Position numbers and translations under genes: made by a program | The notes under the pieces: generated by a model | Told to the model about the DNA's origin: nothing | Databases searched by the model: none | What the model saw: only the letters and a program-made list of their open reading frames with translations | Assembly (NCBI GenBank): GCA_020636935.1 | Contig: JACJWW010000023.1 | Location: forward strand, 1 to 7,228 | Reading direction: 5' to 3' | DNA from: Nocardioidaceae bacterium | GTDB taxonomy: Bacteria; Actinomycetota; Actinomycetes; Propionibacteriales; Nocardioidaceae | Length of the DNA stretch: 7,228 nucleotides | Part shown: piece by piece, positions 1-5,824 of the stretch | Position numbering within the stretch: position 1 is the stretch's first letter | How the letters are laid out: each line of letters begins with the position of its first letter

Positions 1-416
1 CCGTGCCCAATCCCTTGTTCGCTTCACGGGTGGTTCACCCGGGCAGCGAGGTCACGTTGATCGCCTATGGCCCGATGGTGAAGACCTGCTTGAAGGTCGC
101 CGAGGTGGCTCAGAGCGAGGGGCATTCGGTGGAGGTGATCGACTTGCGCACGCTCTCCCCGCTCGACCTCGATCTGGTGTTTGAGTCAGTACGCCGCACG
201 GGCCGCGTCGTACTCACCCACGAGGCGCATTTGACTGGCGGCATCGCCGGAGAGGTGGCGGCCCGCATTGTCGAGCAGTGTTTCTATTCGCTGCTCGCGC
301 CGCCGTTGCGGGTGACTGGCCTGGACACCCCCTATCCGCCCTCGCGGATCGAGGAGGAGTGGCTGCCTGATCTTGATCGGGTGCTCGACGCGATCGACCG
401 GACCTTCACCTATTGA
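1..416 (+). CDS. bkdB: 2-oxoacid dehydrogenase E1 component, beta subunit (3' part only)
   Basis: C-terminal 137 residues of the beta subunit of a thiamine-diphosphate 2-oxoacid dehydrogenase, most likely the branched-chain type. The gene runs off the left edge: bases 1-2 belong to a split codon, and the in-frame GTG at base 3 is only an internal valine. What remains matches the transketolase C-terminal domain: a GSEVTLIAYGPMV strand-turn, then the family hallmark EVIDLRTLSPLD, then VVLTHEAHLTGGIAGEVAARI and the conserved LDTPYPPS near the end. Whole family members are about 325-340 residues, so over half is missing, including the thiamine-contacting N-terminal part. The TGA stop lies 10 nt before the E2 start, so the two are surely cotranscribed. 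The branched-chain assignment over pyruvate dehydrogenase rests on the separate alpha/beta E1 layout and the style of the E2. It is probable, not proven. Confidence 0.9.
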   Translation, partial: VPNPLFASRVVHPGSEVTLIAYGPMVKTCLKVAEVAQSEGHSVEVIDLRTLSPLDLDLVFESVRRTGRVVLTHEAHLTGGIAGEVAARIVEQCFYSLLAPPLRVTGLDTPYPPSRIEEEWLPDLDRVLDAIDRTFTY

Positions 417-420
417 GGAG
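415..420 (+). promoter_or_regulatory. Ribosome binding site of the E2 gene
   Basis: GAGGAG overlaps the E1-beta TGA stop and sits 6 nt before the ATG at 427. It decides the E2 start: the upstream in-frame codon at 373 lies inside E1-beta and would add 18 residues ahead of the lipoyl domain. The overlap also fits translational coupling of E1-beta and E2. Confidence 0.8.
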
Positions 421-426
421 CACCAG

Positions 427-1773
427 ATGAGTGCGGAATATTTGTTGCCAGATGTGGGTGAGGGGCTCACCGAGGCCGAGTTGGTCACCTGGCGGGTCGA
501 GCTCGGGCAAGTGATCGCAGTCAATGACGTTGTTTGTGAGATCGAGACGGCCAAGTCGATCGTTGAGTTGCCTTCACCTTATGCAGGCAAGGTTGAAGCT
601 TTGCTGGTCGCCGAAGGCCAGACCATCGAGGTCGGTACGCCGCTGATCCGGATCGATGACGGCACCGGCTCTGAGTCTGCTCCCCAAACCGAGGGTCAGC
701 CGACCCTCGTCGGCTATGGCCCCAAGGAAGTCACCGCCCAAAGGCGGGCTCGACGCGCGGCTGCGCCCAATGACCCGGCCGCTGCGGCGGCTCAGATGCA
801 GATCCAGGGTCATCTGGTGCCTGATGAGGCTCCCTCCAAAGACATCGGCTTGCATGCGGTGGAAGCCCACACTCAGACACCCTCCCGCCAACCACGGCAA
901 GTTGATGTGGGGCAACACAAGGCAGGCTCGGGGGGAGTGCTCGCCAGCCCCGCTGTGCGTGCCCTGGCCCGTGAGCGCAGCATCGACCTGACAGCCATCA
1001 CCGGCACCGGCCCCCAGGGCTCGATCACTATCGCTGATCTAACCCAGGCAGGCGGTGGGCATCCGCGCGAGACTCGTGAGCCGATCAAGGGATTGCGCAA
1101 GGCAATGGCCGACGCGATGGTCGCCTCGGCCTTCAGCGCACCCCACGTGACCGAATGGATCACCGTCGATGTCACCCGAAGCATGGAACTCGTCGAGACG
1201 GTCAAGCAACACCCAGAGCTCAGCGGCGCGAAGGTGACTCCGCTGGTGCTCTTGGCTCGGGCCTGCGTGCTGGCGCTGCGGCGTACTCCCGTGATCAACT
1301 CGACCTGGGACGACGCTGCCAAAGAGATCGTGACCAAGAGCTATGTACACCTGGGCATCGCCGCCGCGACGCCGCGCGGGCTCGTCGTACCCAACATCAA
1401 AGACGCCAATCAGCTTGACCTGACTCAACTCAGCACTGCGCTCGACTCCTTGGTGGAGACCGCTAGAGCAGGCGGCACTCAGCCAGCCGACATGGCTGGT
1501 GGCACCTTCACGATCACCAATGTCGGGGTCTTCGGAGTCGATGCCGGTACGCCGATCATCAACCCTGGCGAGAGCGCAATCTTGTGTTTCGGCGCGATCA
1601 ACCGGCGGCCGTGGGTAGTGGGTGCTGGTGCCAATGAGCGGGTCGAGCCTAGAGATGTCGCCACCTTTGCGCTGGCTTTCGACCACCGGCACATCGATGG
1701 TGCCGCCGCCTCTGCGTTCCTTGCTGACGTTGCCCTCTACATGCAAGACCCCGCAGTCGCATTGCTCTCCTAG
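427..1773 (+). CDS. bkdC: Dihydrolipoamide acyltransferase (E2) of branched-chain 2-oxoacid dehydrogenase complex
   Basis: 448-residue E2 core enzyme. It receives the acyl group from E1 on a swinging lipoyl arm and transfers it to CoA, acting in the cytoplasm. Domains in order: one lipoyl domain at residues 2-77 with the lipoylated lysine K43 in EIETAKSIVELPSP; a long Ala/Pro/Gln-rich linker at about 78-168 containing LVGYG; a peripheral subunit-binding domain at about 171-207 (LASPAVRALARE...GTGPQGSITIADL); and the catalytic acyltransferase domain at about 217-446 with FTITNVGVFG and the active-site DHRHIDG (H420, D424). Length and single lipoyl domain fit actinobacterial branched-chain E2s. 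The ATG at 427 is set by GAGGAG and begins directly at the lipoyl domain. It is the last gene of the operon in this window: no E3 (dihydrolipoamide dehydrogenase) follows. A pyruvate or acetoin E2 is less likely, given the ETAKS lipoyl motif instead of ETDKA. Confidence 0.93.
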   Translation: MSAEYLLPDVGEGLTEAELVTWRVELGQVIAVNDVVCEIETAKSIVELPSPYAGKVEALLVAEGQTIEVGTPLIRIDDGTGSESAPQTEGQPTLVGYGPKEVTAQRRARRAAAPNDPAAAAAQMQIQGHLVPDEAPSKDIGLHAVEAHTQTPSRQPRQVDVGQHKAGSGGVLASPAVRALARERSIDLTAITGTGPQGSITIADLTQAGGGHPRETREPIKGLRKAMADAMVASAFSAPHVTEWITVDVTRSMELVETVKQHPELSGAKVTPLVLLARACVLALRRTPVINSTWDDAAKEIVTKSYVHLGIAAATPRGLVVPNIKDANQLDLTQLSTALDSLVETARAGGTQPADMAGGTFTITNVGVFGVDAGTPIINPGESAILCFGAINRRPWVVGAGANERVEPRDVATFALAFDHRHIDGAAASAFLADVALYMQDPAVALLS

Positions 1774-1789
1774 CGACTACGGGGTCTTG
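1744..1789 (+). terminator. Hairpin across the E2 stop codon, probable terminator between convergent genes
   Basis: CAAGACCCCGCAGTCGC (1744-1760) can pair with GCGACTACGGGGTCTTG (1773-1789). This gives a 17-bp stem with one mismatch and a 12-nt loop. The left arm lies within the last codons of E2 and the loop runs into the TAG stop. On the plus strand it is followed after a few bases by a short T run (1797-1800). On the minus strand the single C-A mismatch becomes a tolerated U-G pair, but no T run follows. It lies in the 26-nt gap between convergent genes, so it probably ends E2 transcription and may also stop read-through from the opposite side. The weak T run lowers certainty about intrinsic termination. 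Confidence 0.7.
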
Positions 1790-1799
1790 TGGGTAGTTT

Positions 1800-3254
1800 T
1801 CAGGATGCTGGCTGATCCTTGAATCTGATCAGTCCCTGCATCACGGGTGCATATGCCGCACCATCAGGCCCGAGATACATCGACGCGTAGTGGTTGTTCC
1901 ACTGCAGGCCGTTGCCGGTGCGCATCTTCCACTTGACCGCGCCGGTGTGCACGTCGATCGCGGTGAAATACCACTGGCTGAACCACCAGGCCTCAGACTC
2001 CTTGGTGTAGGTGTAGAGCAGGCCATTGGCCAGTGAGGCCTTGGGTACGGCGGATGGCGCAGACACCGGGGCCGTCCAGGCAGTCTGGCAGTTGCCATTG
2101 TTGAAGTCGACGCGGGCGATGCCGGGTGTGGTGGTCTGACCGAAGAGAGTCACGAACGGATTTGAATAGCCGTAGTTGTTCTCCACGATCACCGAGCGAC
2201 CAACTGCAACCAGGCTGTTCTCGGTGTTGCTGGCGTTGGCGCCGAAGACCGGCACCTTGCAGAGTTCTTGTCCGGTCGTGCGATCCAAGAAGATCACATT
2301 CATCCGGGGGTCGGCGTTGTCGGTGATCGCGACCAGGTCCTCATCGATCAGGGTCGGGGTGGTGCCTGAGCCCTGTGACAACTGGCCGGGCTTGACGCGG
2401 GTGCCGCGGTCGTACGGCGTACTCCACTGCACCTGCGGGGTGCCATTGGGGGCATGCAGTGACACGGTGTTGCGATCGGTGACCACAAACATCGAGCCGG
2501 TCTCGTCGGTGGCCAATGAGTTGAAGACCTGCTGACCAGGCAGATCGATCGTCTTGATCGCCTTGGTCGCTGGGTTGATCACACCGACCCGGCCGCCCTT
2601 GGTGGCAAACCAGATCTGGCCAGACCAGTCAGGCATGGTGGCCAGGGCGCAGTCGCCTTGGGGGATGGCTGGGTTGAGGTCGATGGTGTCGGCGTGCGTC
2701 ATGGCATTGCCGTTGATGTCTACCCGCCACAACTGGTTGCCGGTGGTGAGGGTGTAGGCGCGATCCTGTTTGTCGAGGAAGAAGTAGGTGCCGCCACACA
2801 GGTCGCTGAACAGATTGCCGCTCATTGCCCAGTTGCGAGTTGGCATGTCGAGGGTGCTGATCTGGTCGAGCGTGGTCGGGTTGATCAGTCGCATGGTGAA
2901 GCCCATCAGGCCGCCACACAGGCCAACGATGCGGCCTTGGGAGTCGAAGGCGATGGTGGCGCATTCAGACACGCCATAGGTGGCCGAAGTCTGCTTGAGA
3001 TTGTTGCCCAATGGCCCAGAGCCTTCATAGGCATCCGAGGCGTAGGCGTCGTTGTGCATTGAGTTGGTGCCGTTGTCAGACATCATCGGATGCTCTGGCA
3101 CCGGAGTGTGCGGCACGGGATTGGGCGTGACCGCACTGCCGAAGAATTTGGGACTACTCCCGTCATTGGGCCAAGACGGGATCGGGTCTGCGGCGACGGC
3201 TGGGCCAGCTCCCAAGAAGAGCATGGTCAAGGCAGCAATGATGATCTTCACCAC
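1800..3254 (-). CDS. Secreted beta-propeller protein (PQQ-like repeat type), function unknown
   Basis: About 484 residues. The N-terminus (VKIIIAALTMLFLGAGPAVA then ADP) is a clear Sec signal peptide with cleavage near residue 21 or 22, so the product is exported. A Pro/Asn-rich stretch (about 24-60) follows, then roughly seven repeats of about 45-60 residues that look like propeller blades. Typical blade pieces are GGRVGVINPATKAIKTIDL (220-238), NVIFLDRTTGQELCKV (319-334), and FTAIDVHTGAVKWKMRTG (430-447), the last very like PQQ/BamB-type repeats. Several cysteines (98, 113, 153, 202, 332, 389) could form disulfides outside the cell. No catalytic motif is visible; binding or scaffolding is as likely as enzyme activity. 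The start is uncertain: two adjacent GTG codons (3254 and 3251) both place the signal peptide at the N-terminus and neither has a Shine-Dalgarno. A TTG at 3356 would add a 34-residue non-signal extension and is less likely. I do not recognise a named family. Confidence 0.82.
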   Translation of the reverse strand: MVKIIIAALTMLFLGAGPAVAADPIPSWPNDGSSPKFFGSAVTPNPVPHTPVPEHPMMSDNGTNSMHNDAYASDAYEGSGPLGNNLKQTSATYGVSECATIAFDSQGRIVGLCGGLMGFTMRLINPTTLDQISTLDMPTRNWAMSGNLFSDLCGGTYFFLDKQDRAYTLTTGNQLWRVDINGNAMTHADTIDLNPAIPQGDCALATMPDWSGQIWFATKGGRVGVINPATKAIKTIDLPGQQVFNSLATDETGSMFVVTDRNTVSLHAPNGTPQVQWSTPYDRGTRVKPGQLSQGSGTTPTLIDEDLVAITDNADPRMNVIFLDRTTGQELCKVPVFGANASNTENSLVAVGRSVIVENNYGYSNPFVTLFGQTTTPGIARVDFNNGNCQTAWTAPVSAPSAVPKASLANGLLYTYTKESEAWWFSQWYFTAIDVHTGAVKWKMRTGNGLQWNNHYASMYLGPDGAAYAPVMQGLIRFKDQPAS

Positions 3255-3257
3255 AGG

Positions 3258-3288
3258 ATGTAACCACGGATTTAGTGGTGTAGTGCAA
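3258..3288 (-). promoter_or_regulatory. Possible promoter of the beta-propeller gene
   Basis: On the minus strand TTGCAC (3288-3283) and TTACAT (3263-3258) are separated by 19 nt. The -10-like box ends 6 nt before the second GTG (3251), so the transcript could start at or close to the start codon. That would explain the missing ribosome binding site. Between the boxes is a small inverted repeat ACCAC-N7-GTGGT (3263-3279). Box quality is poor and the spacer long, so this is tentative. Confidence 0.25.
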
Positions 3289-3365
3289 CAAACCCGAAAA
3301 GCTGGTCCAAACCGGATGTGGCTCGGGGCGCTATCGTTGCTCGGCTCCGTGACCAAAGTTGTGGC

Positions 3366-4208
3366 TCAGCGGTTCAGCGCGCCGCCCATCTTCTCGATGA
3401 AGGCCAGGGTCTCATCAGTCGACTTGTCGGGCAGGCCAAACATGCATTCATCGACCCCGGCCTCGGCCCAGCGCTCGACCTGTCCGGGCTGCAGTTTGCT
3501 GGTCACGAGTACGACGACCCGTGGCTTGCCGTCACGACCCGAATCAGTCCAGATCCGGTTGAGCAGGCCGACCCGCTCTTCGATGTCGGTCTCGATCGGA
3601 GTGGTGATCCAGCCCGATGCGCTGCGGGCGATCCAGTTGAAGTTCTTCTCAGTGCCACCGGCCCCGACCAGCACCGGGATCTCCGGCTGAGTCGGCTTGG
3701 GCCAGGCCCAGCTGGGCTTGAGCGTGGCGAATTCACCCTCATATGAGGCGACCTCGTTGGTCCACAGCTCGCGCATCAATTCGAGGTACTCGCGCAAGAC
3801 GGTGCGGCGCTTGTTGCCGGGCACGCCATGGTCTTCGAGCTCCTCGACATTCCAGCCGAAGCCCACGCCCAAGGTGAGTCGGCCACCGGAGAGGTGGTCG
3901 AGGGTGGCCAAGGTCTTGGCAAGGGTGATTGGGTCGTGCTCCATCGGGAGCGCAACGGCCGTGCCGAGCCGGATCTTCGAGGTGACCGCAGCGGCGGTGG
4001 CCAGGGAGATCCATGGGTCGAGGATGCGCAGATAGCGATCATCGGGGATCTCGCCACCGGTGCCAGGATGGTTGGAGTCTCGGCTGGTGGGGATGTGGGA
4101 GTGCTCGGGCACGTAGAAGCCGTAGAAACCAGCATCTTCTGCGGCCTTCGCGGCAGCAGCAGGAGTGATCCCACGATCGCTGGTAAACAACACGATGCTG
4201 TTCTTCAT
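3366..4208 (-). CDS. LLM-class oxidoreductase, F420-dependent type (Rv2161c-like)
   Basis: 280-residue luciferase-like (TIM-barrel) oxidoreductase. Family members use the deazaflavin F420, or sometimes FMN, for hydride transfer; the substrate here cannot be told. Visible family features: the N-terminal strand SIVLFTSDRGI, FYVPEHSHIP (31-40), IRLGTAVALPMEHDPITLAK (79-98), the hallmark SGGRLTLGVGFGWNVEE (107-123), IPVLVGAGG (177-185), and the C-terminal AGVDECMFGLP (250-260). The PEHSHIP and GWNVEE style is that of the Rv2161c-type F420 subfamily, and the length is normal for it. The ATG at 4208 is chosen because GGGAGAA lies 6 nt upstream and the protein then begins at the first barrel strand. 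Reading the same frame back to 4667 gives only out-of-frame translation of the upstream carboxyltransferase. It begins 22 nt after the carboxyltransferase stop, so the two very probably form an operon. F420 dependence is inferred from family resemblance. Confidence 0.9.
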   Translation of the reverse strand: MKNSIVLFTSDRGITPAAAAKAAEDAGFYGFYVPEHSHIPTSRDSNHPGTGGEIPDDRYLRILDPWISLATAAAVTSKIRLGTAVALPMEHDPITLAKTLATLDHLSGGRLTLGVGFGWNVEELEDHGVPGNKRRTVLREYLELMRELWTNEVASYEGEFATLKPSWAWPKPTQPEIPVLVGAGGTEKNFNWIARSASGWITTPIETDIEERVGLLNRIWTDSGRDGKPRVVVLVTSKLQPGQVERWAEAGVDECMFGLPDKSTDETLAFIEKMGGALNR

Positions 4209-4214
4209 GACAGA

Positions 4215-4221
4215 TTCTCCC
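4215..4221 (-). promoter_or_regulatory. Ribosome binding site of the LLM oxidoreductase gene
   Basis: On the minus strand GGGAGAA lies 6 nt before the ATG at 4208, inside the 22-nt gap after the carboxyltransferase stop. It fixes the start of the oxidoreductase. A small inverted repeat GGATCA-N8-TGATCC (4228-4247) lies just upstream, across the end of the carboxyltransferase gene. Confidence 0.75.
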
Positions 4222-4230
4222 TGTTGTGGA

Positions 4231-5724
4231 TCACAGATTGTTGATCCGCAGACTACGTCGTGCCCGCAGTGTCTCCAGCGGCGTGGTGGCGAGTACGGCG
4301 AGTTCGTGCGCCACGACGCGCCCGACCCGGAGGCAAAAGTCCTCTGGCTCGTCGGCGGCGTCGGGCAGCTCGGGGATGATCTGGTCGACCAGTCCGATGG
4401 CCTGAAGATCGCTTGAGCGCACGTGTTGGCTGCGGGCCATTTCATCCGCGTGATCGATGTCGCGATGCACGATCGCGCTGGCCCCTTCGGGCGGGAGTGG
4501 AGATAGCCAGGCGTGTTGGGCGGCCAGGATCTTGTCTGCGGGCAGGAGTGCCAATGCGCCGCCCCCATTGCCCTCACCCAACAACAGGCACAGCGAGGGG
4601 GCGTCCAGGGTTGACAGATTGGCCAGGCTGCGCGCGATCTCGCCAGCCAGACCGCCTTGCTCTGCATCGGGCGACAGAGCCGCGCCCGGGGTGTCGATCA
4701 CGGTCATCAGCGGCAGCCCCAACTCCACGGCCAGACGCATGCCACGCCGGGCCACCCGCAACGCTCCCGGCCCGAGTGGTTGCCCCTTCTGGCCGCGCCG
4801 ATCTTGACCCAACAAGACCGCTGGCGAGTTGCCGAAGCGCACAAGGCCCAAGAAGAGACCTGGGTCTGACTCTCCTTGGCCGGTGCCATTGAGGGGGATC
4901 ACGTCGCTGGCGGCATATCGCAGGAGCTCACGTACGCCGGGCCGATCGGCCCGACGGGAGCGTTGGATCGACTGCCACGCGTCGGGCTCGTCAATCAGCT
5001 TGGGCAACTCAGGGCTGGGCGGCACGGTGGGAGTGGCCAACATGATGCTGAGGCTGCGGTCGAGGATGTCCGCCAACTGCTCGTGCTCCACAACGGCGTC
5101 GATGATGCCGTGGGCGTAGAGATTCTCTGCGGTCTGCACGCCCTCGGGGAATTTCTCCCCGTACAAGGCCTCATAGACGCGCGGGCCCAGGAAGCCGACC
5201 AGGGCGCCGGGCTCGGCGCAACTCATCTGGCCAAGCGAACCCCAAGTGGCCATCACTCCACCGGTCGTGGGGTGACGCAGGTAGACGAGATTGGGGAGCC
5301 CGGCCTCCCGGTGCAGTGAGATTGCCTGGGCGATCTTGATCATCATCAGGAAGGCTGGGGTGCCCTCCTGCATGCGGGTTCCGCCGCTGCAGGTGGCCGC
5401 GAGCAGAGGGAGTCGCTCCGCGGTGGCCCGCTCGATGGCATCCACGAGACGTTGGGCGGATGCTCGCCCGATCGAGCCAGCCAAGAAGCCGAACTCGCCA
5501 GCAACGATCACCACGGGGCGTCCGCGCAGGAGCCCTCGTCCGGTGACCACGGATTCGGTCAGGCCGGTCCGCTCCTCGGCGCGGGCGAGCTCATCGGCGT
5601 ACTCCTGCGAGATCCCCTCGCGTCGCGGCGGCTTGTCCCACGACTCCCATGACCCGTCGTCGACGACGAGGTCGATCAGCTCCTGTGCGCTACGGCGGTT
5701 GCTCACGCTCGGATCGTAGGCCAT
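4231..5724 (-). CDS. accD3: Fused beta/alpha acyl-CoA carboxyltransferase, AccD3-like
   Basis: 497-residue biotin-dependent carboxyltransferase in which the beta (AccD-like) and alpha (AccA-like) halves are joined in one chain. It should transfer the carboxyl group from carboxybiotin to an acyl-CoA, probably acetyl-CoA, for fatty-acid synthesis. Beta half (about 10-230): VVIVAGEFGFLAGSIG (71-86), SGGTRMQEG (113-121), HPTTGGVMATWGSLG (151-165) with the oxyanion-type glycines, and EPGALVGFLGPRVYE (171-185). Alpha half (about 245-485): IDTPGAALSPDAEQGGLAGE (343-362), GEGNGGGALALLPAD (383-397), and LPPEGASAIV (410-419), matching the AccA SPEG loop. The N-terminal zinc ribbon of classical AccD is absent: only four scattered cysteines (112, 169, 379, 464). 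Length and sequence closely resemble Mycobacterium tuberculosis AccD3 (Rv0904c) as I recall it. No biotin carboxylase or biotin carrier gene is nearby. The ATG at 5724 lacks a strong ribosome site; GTG at 5706 is an alternative. The exact acyl-CoA substrate is unknown. Confidence 0.92.
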   Translation of the reverse strand: MAYDPSVSNRRSAQELIDLVVDDGSWESWDKPPRREGISQEYADELARAEERTGLTESVVTGRGLLRGRPVVIVAGEFGFLAGSIGRASAQRLVDAIERATAERLPLLAATCSGGTRMQEGTPAFLMMIKIAQAISLHREAGLPNLVYLRHPTTGGVMATWGSLGQMSCAEPGALVGFLGPRVYEALYGEKFPEGVQTAENLYAHGIIDAVVEHEQLADILDRSLSIMLATPTVPPSPELPKLIDEPDAWQSIQRSRRADRPGVRELLRYAASDVIPLNGTGQGESDPGLFLGLVRFGNSPAVLLGQDRRGQKGQPLGPGALRVARRGMRLAVELGLPLMTVIDTPGAALSPDAEQGGLAGEIARSLANLSTLDAPSLCLLLGEGNGGGALALLPADKILAAQHAWLSPLPPEGASAIVHRDIDHADEMARSQHVRSSDLQAIGLVDQIIPELPDAADEPEDFCLRVGRVVAHELAVLATTPLETLRARRSLRINNL

Positions 5725-5749
5725 CCAACACACCGACCCTGGTGGCGGC

Positions 5750-5778
5750 TTGGCCTTGATCGGGCACTGACATAGCCT
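5750..5778 (+). promoter_or_regulatory. Probable promoter of the YkuD-like gene
   Basis: TTGGCC (5750-5755) and TAGCCT (5773-5778) are separated by 17 nt and fit the loose actinobacterial housekeeping pattern TTGnnn-N17-TAnnnT. The expected transcript start is near 5785, giving a leader of about 40 nt that carries the inverted repeat at 5784-5806 and the ribosome site at 5813-5817. It lies in the divergent spacer shared with accD3. I see no equally good promoter for accD3 on the other strand. Confidence 0.4.
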
Positions 5779-5783
5779 CAATG

Positions 5784-5806
5784 ACTGGGCAGACCGCTGG
5801 CCCAGT
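5784..5806. repeat. Inverted repeat in the divergent spacer (operator or leader hairpin candidate)
   Basis: ACTGGGC (5784-5790) and GCCCAGT (5800-5806) are perfect inverted arms of 7 bp around 9 nt. The element begins where transcription toward the YkuD-like gene is predicted to start and ends 6 nt before its GGAGG. It could be a protein-binding site acting on either divergent gene or an RNA hairpin in the leader. Arms this short can occur by chance. Confidence 0.4.
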
Positions 5807-5812
5807 TCAGAT

Positions 5813-5817
5813 GGAGG
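5813..5817 (+). promoter_or_regulatory. Ribosome binding site deciding a TTG start
   Basis: GGAGG lies 7 nt before the TTG at 5825. It supports that rare start codon, which yields a full signal peptide (MKRLFALLVIML...). Confidence 0.8.
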
Positions 5818-5824
5818 CACTCAG

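Noticed and set aside
373..426. Earlier E2 start at 373
   Set aside because: It overlaps the E1-beta end and precedes the GAGGAG site; the lipoyl domain begins at the ATG at 427.
1039..1746. Long minus-strand open frame of 235 codons opposite E2
   Set aside because: It lies wholly within the well-supported E2 gene; its translation is low-complexity Arg/Gly/Asp-rich with no family motif and no ribosome site was recognised. It is a codon-bias shadow.
2790..2922. Direct repeat GCCGCCACACAGG (2790-2802 and 2910-2922)
   Set aside because: It encodes the LCGG motif in two propeller blades and is explained by protein repeat structure, not by a DNA element.
3255..3356. Propeller gene starting with TTG at 3356
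   Set aside because: It would put 34 polar residues ahead of a clear signal peptide, with no ribosome site. Not fully excluded.
3052..3690. Plus-strand open frame of 212 codons over the propeller start and oxidoreductase end
   Set aside because: It is antisense to two supported genes, crosses their spacer, and has no recognisable domain.
4209..4667. N-terminal extension of the oxidoreductase frame to 4667
   Set aside because: The extra part is out-of-frame translation of the carboxyltransferase 3' end; the ATG at 4208 has a good ribosome site and matches the family start.
3828..5319. Several plus-strand open frames (for example 3828-4244, 4413-4892, 4876-5319) antisense to the oxidoreductase and carboxyltransferase
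   Set aside because: The opposite strand has strong family motifs along its full length; these frames read as shadow translations rich in Arg and Pro or Gly.
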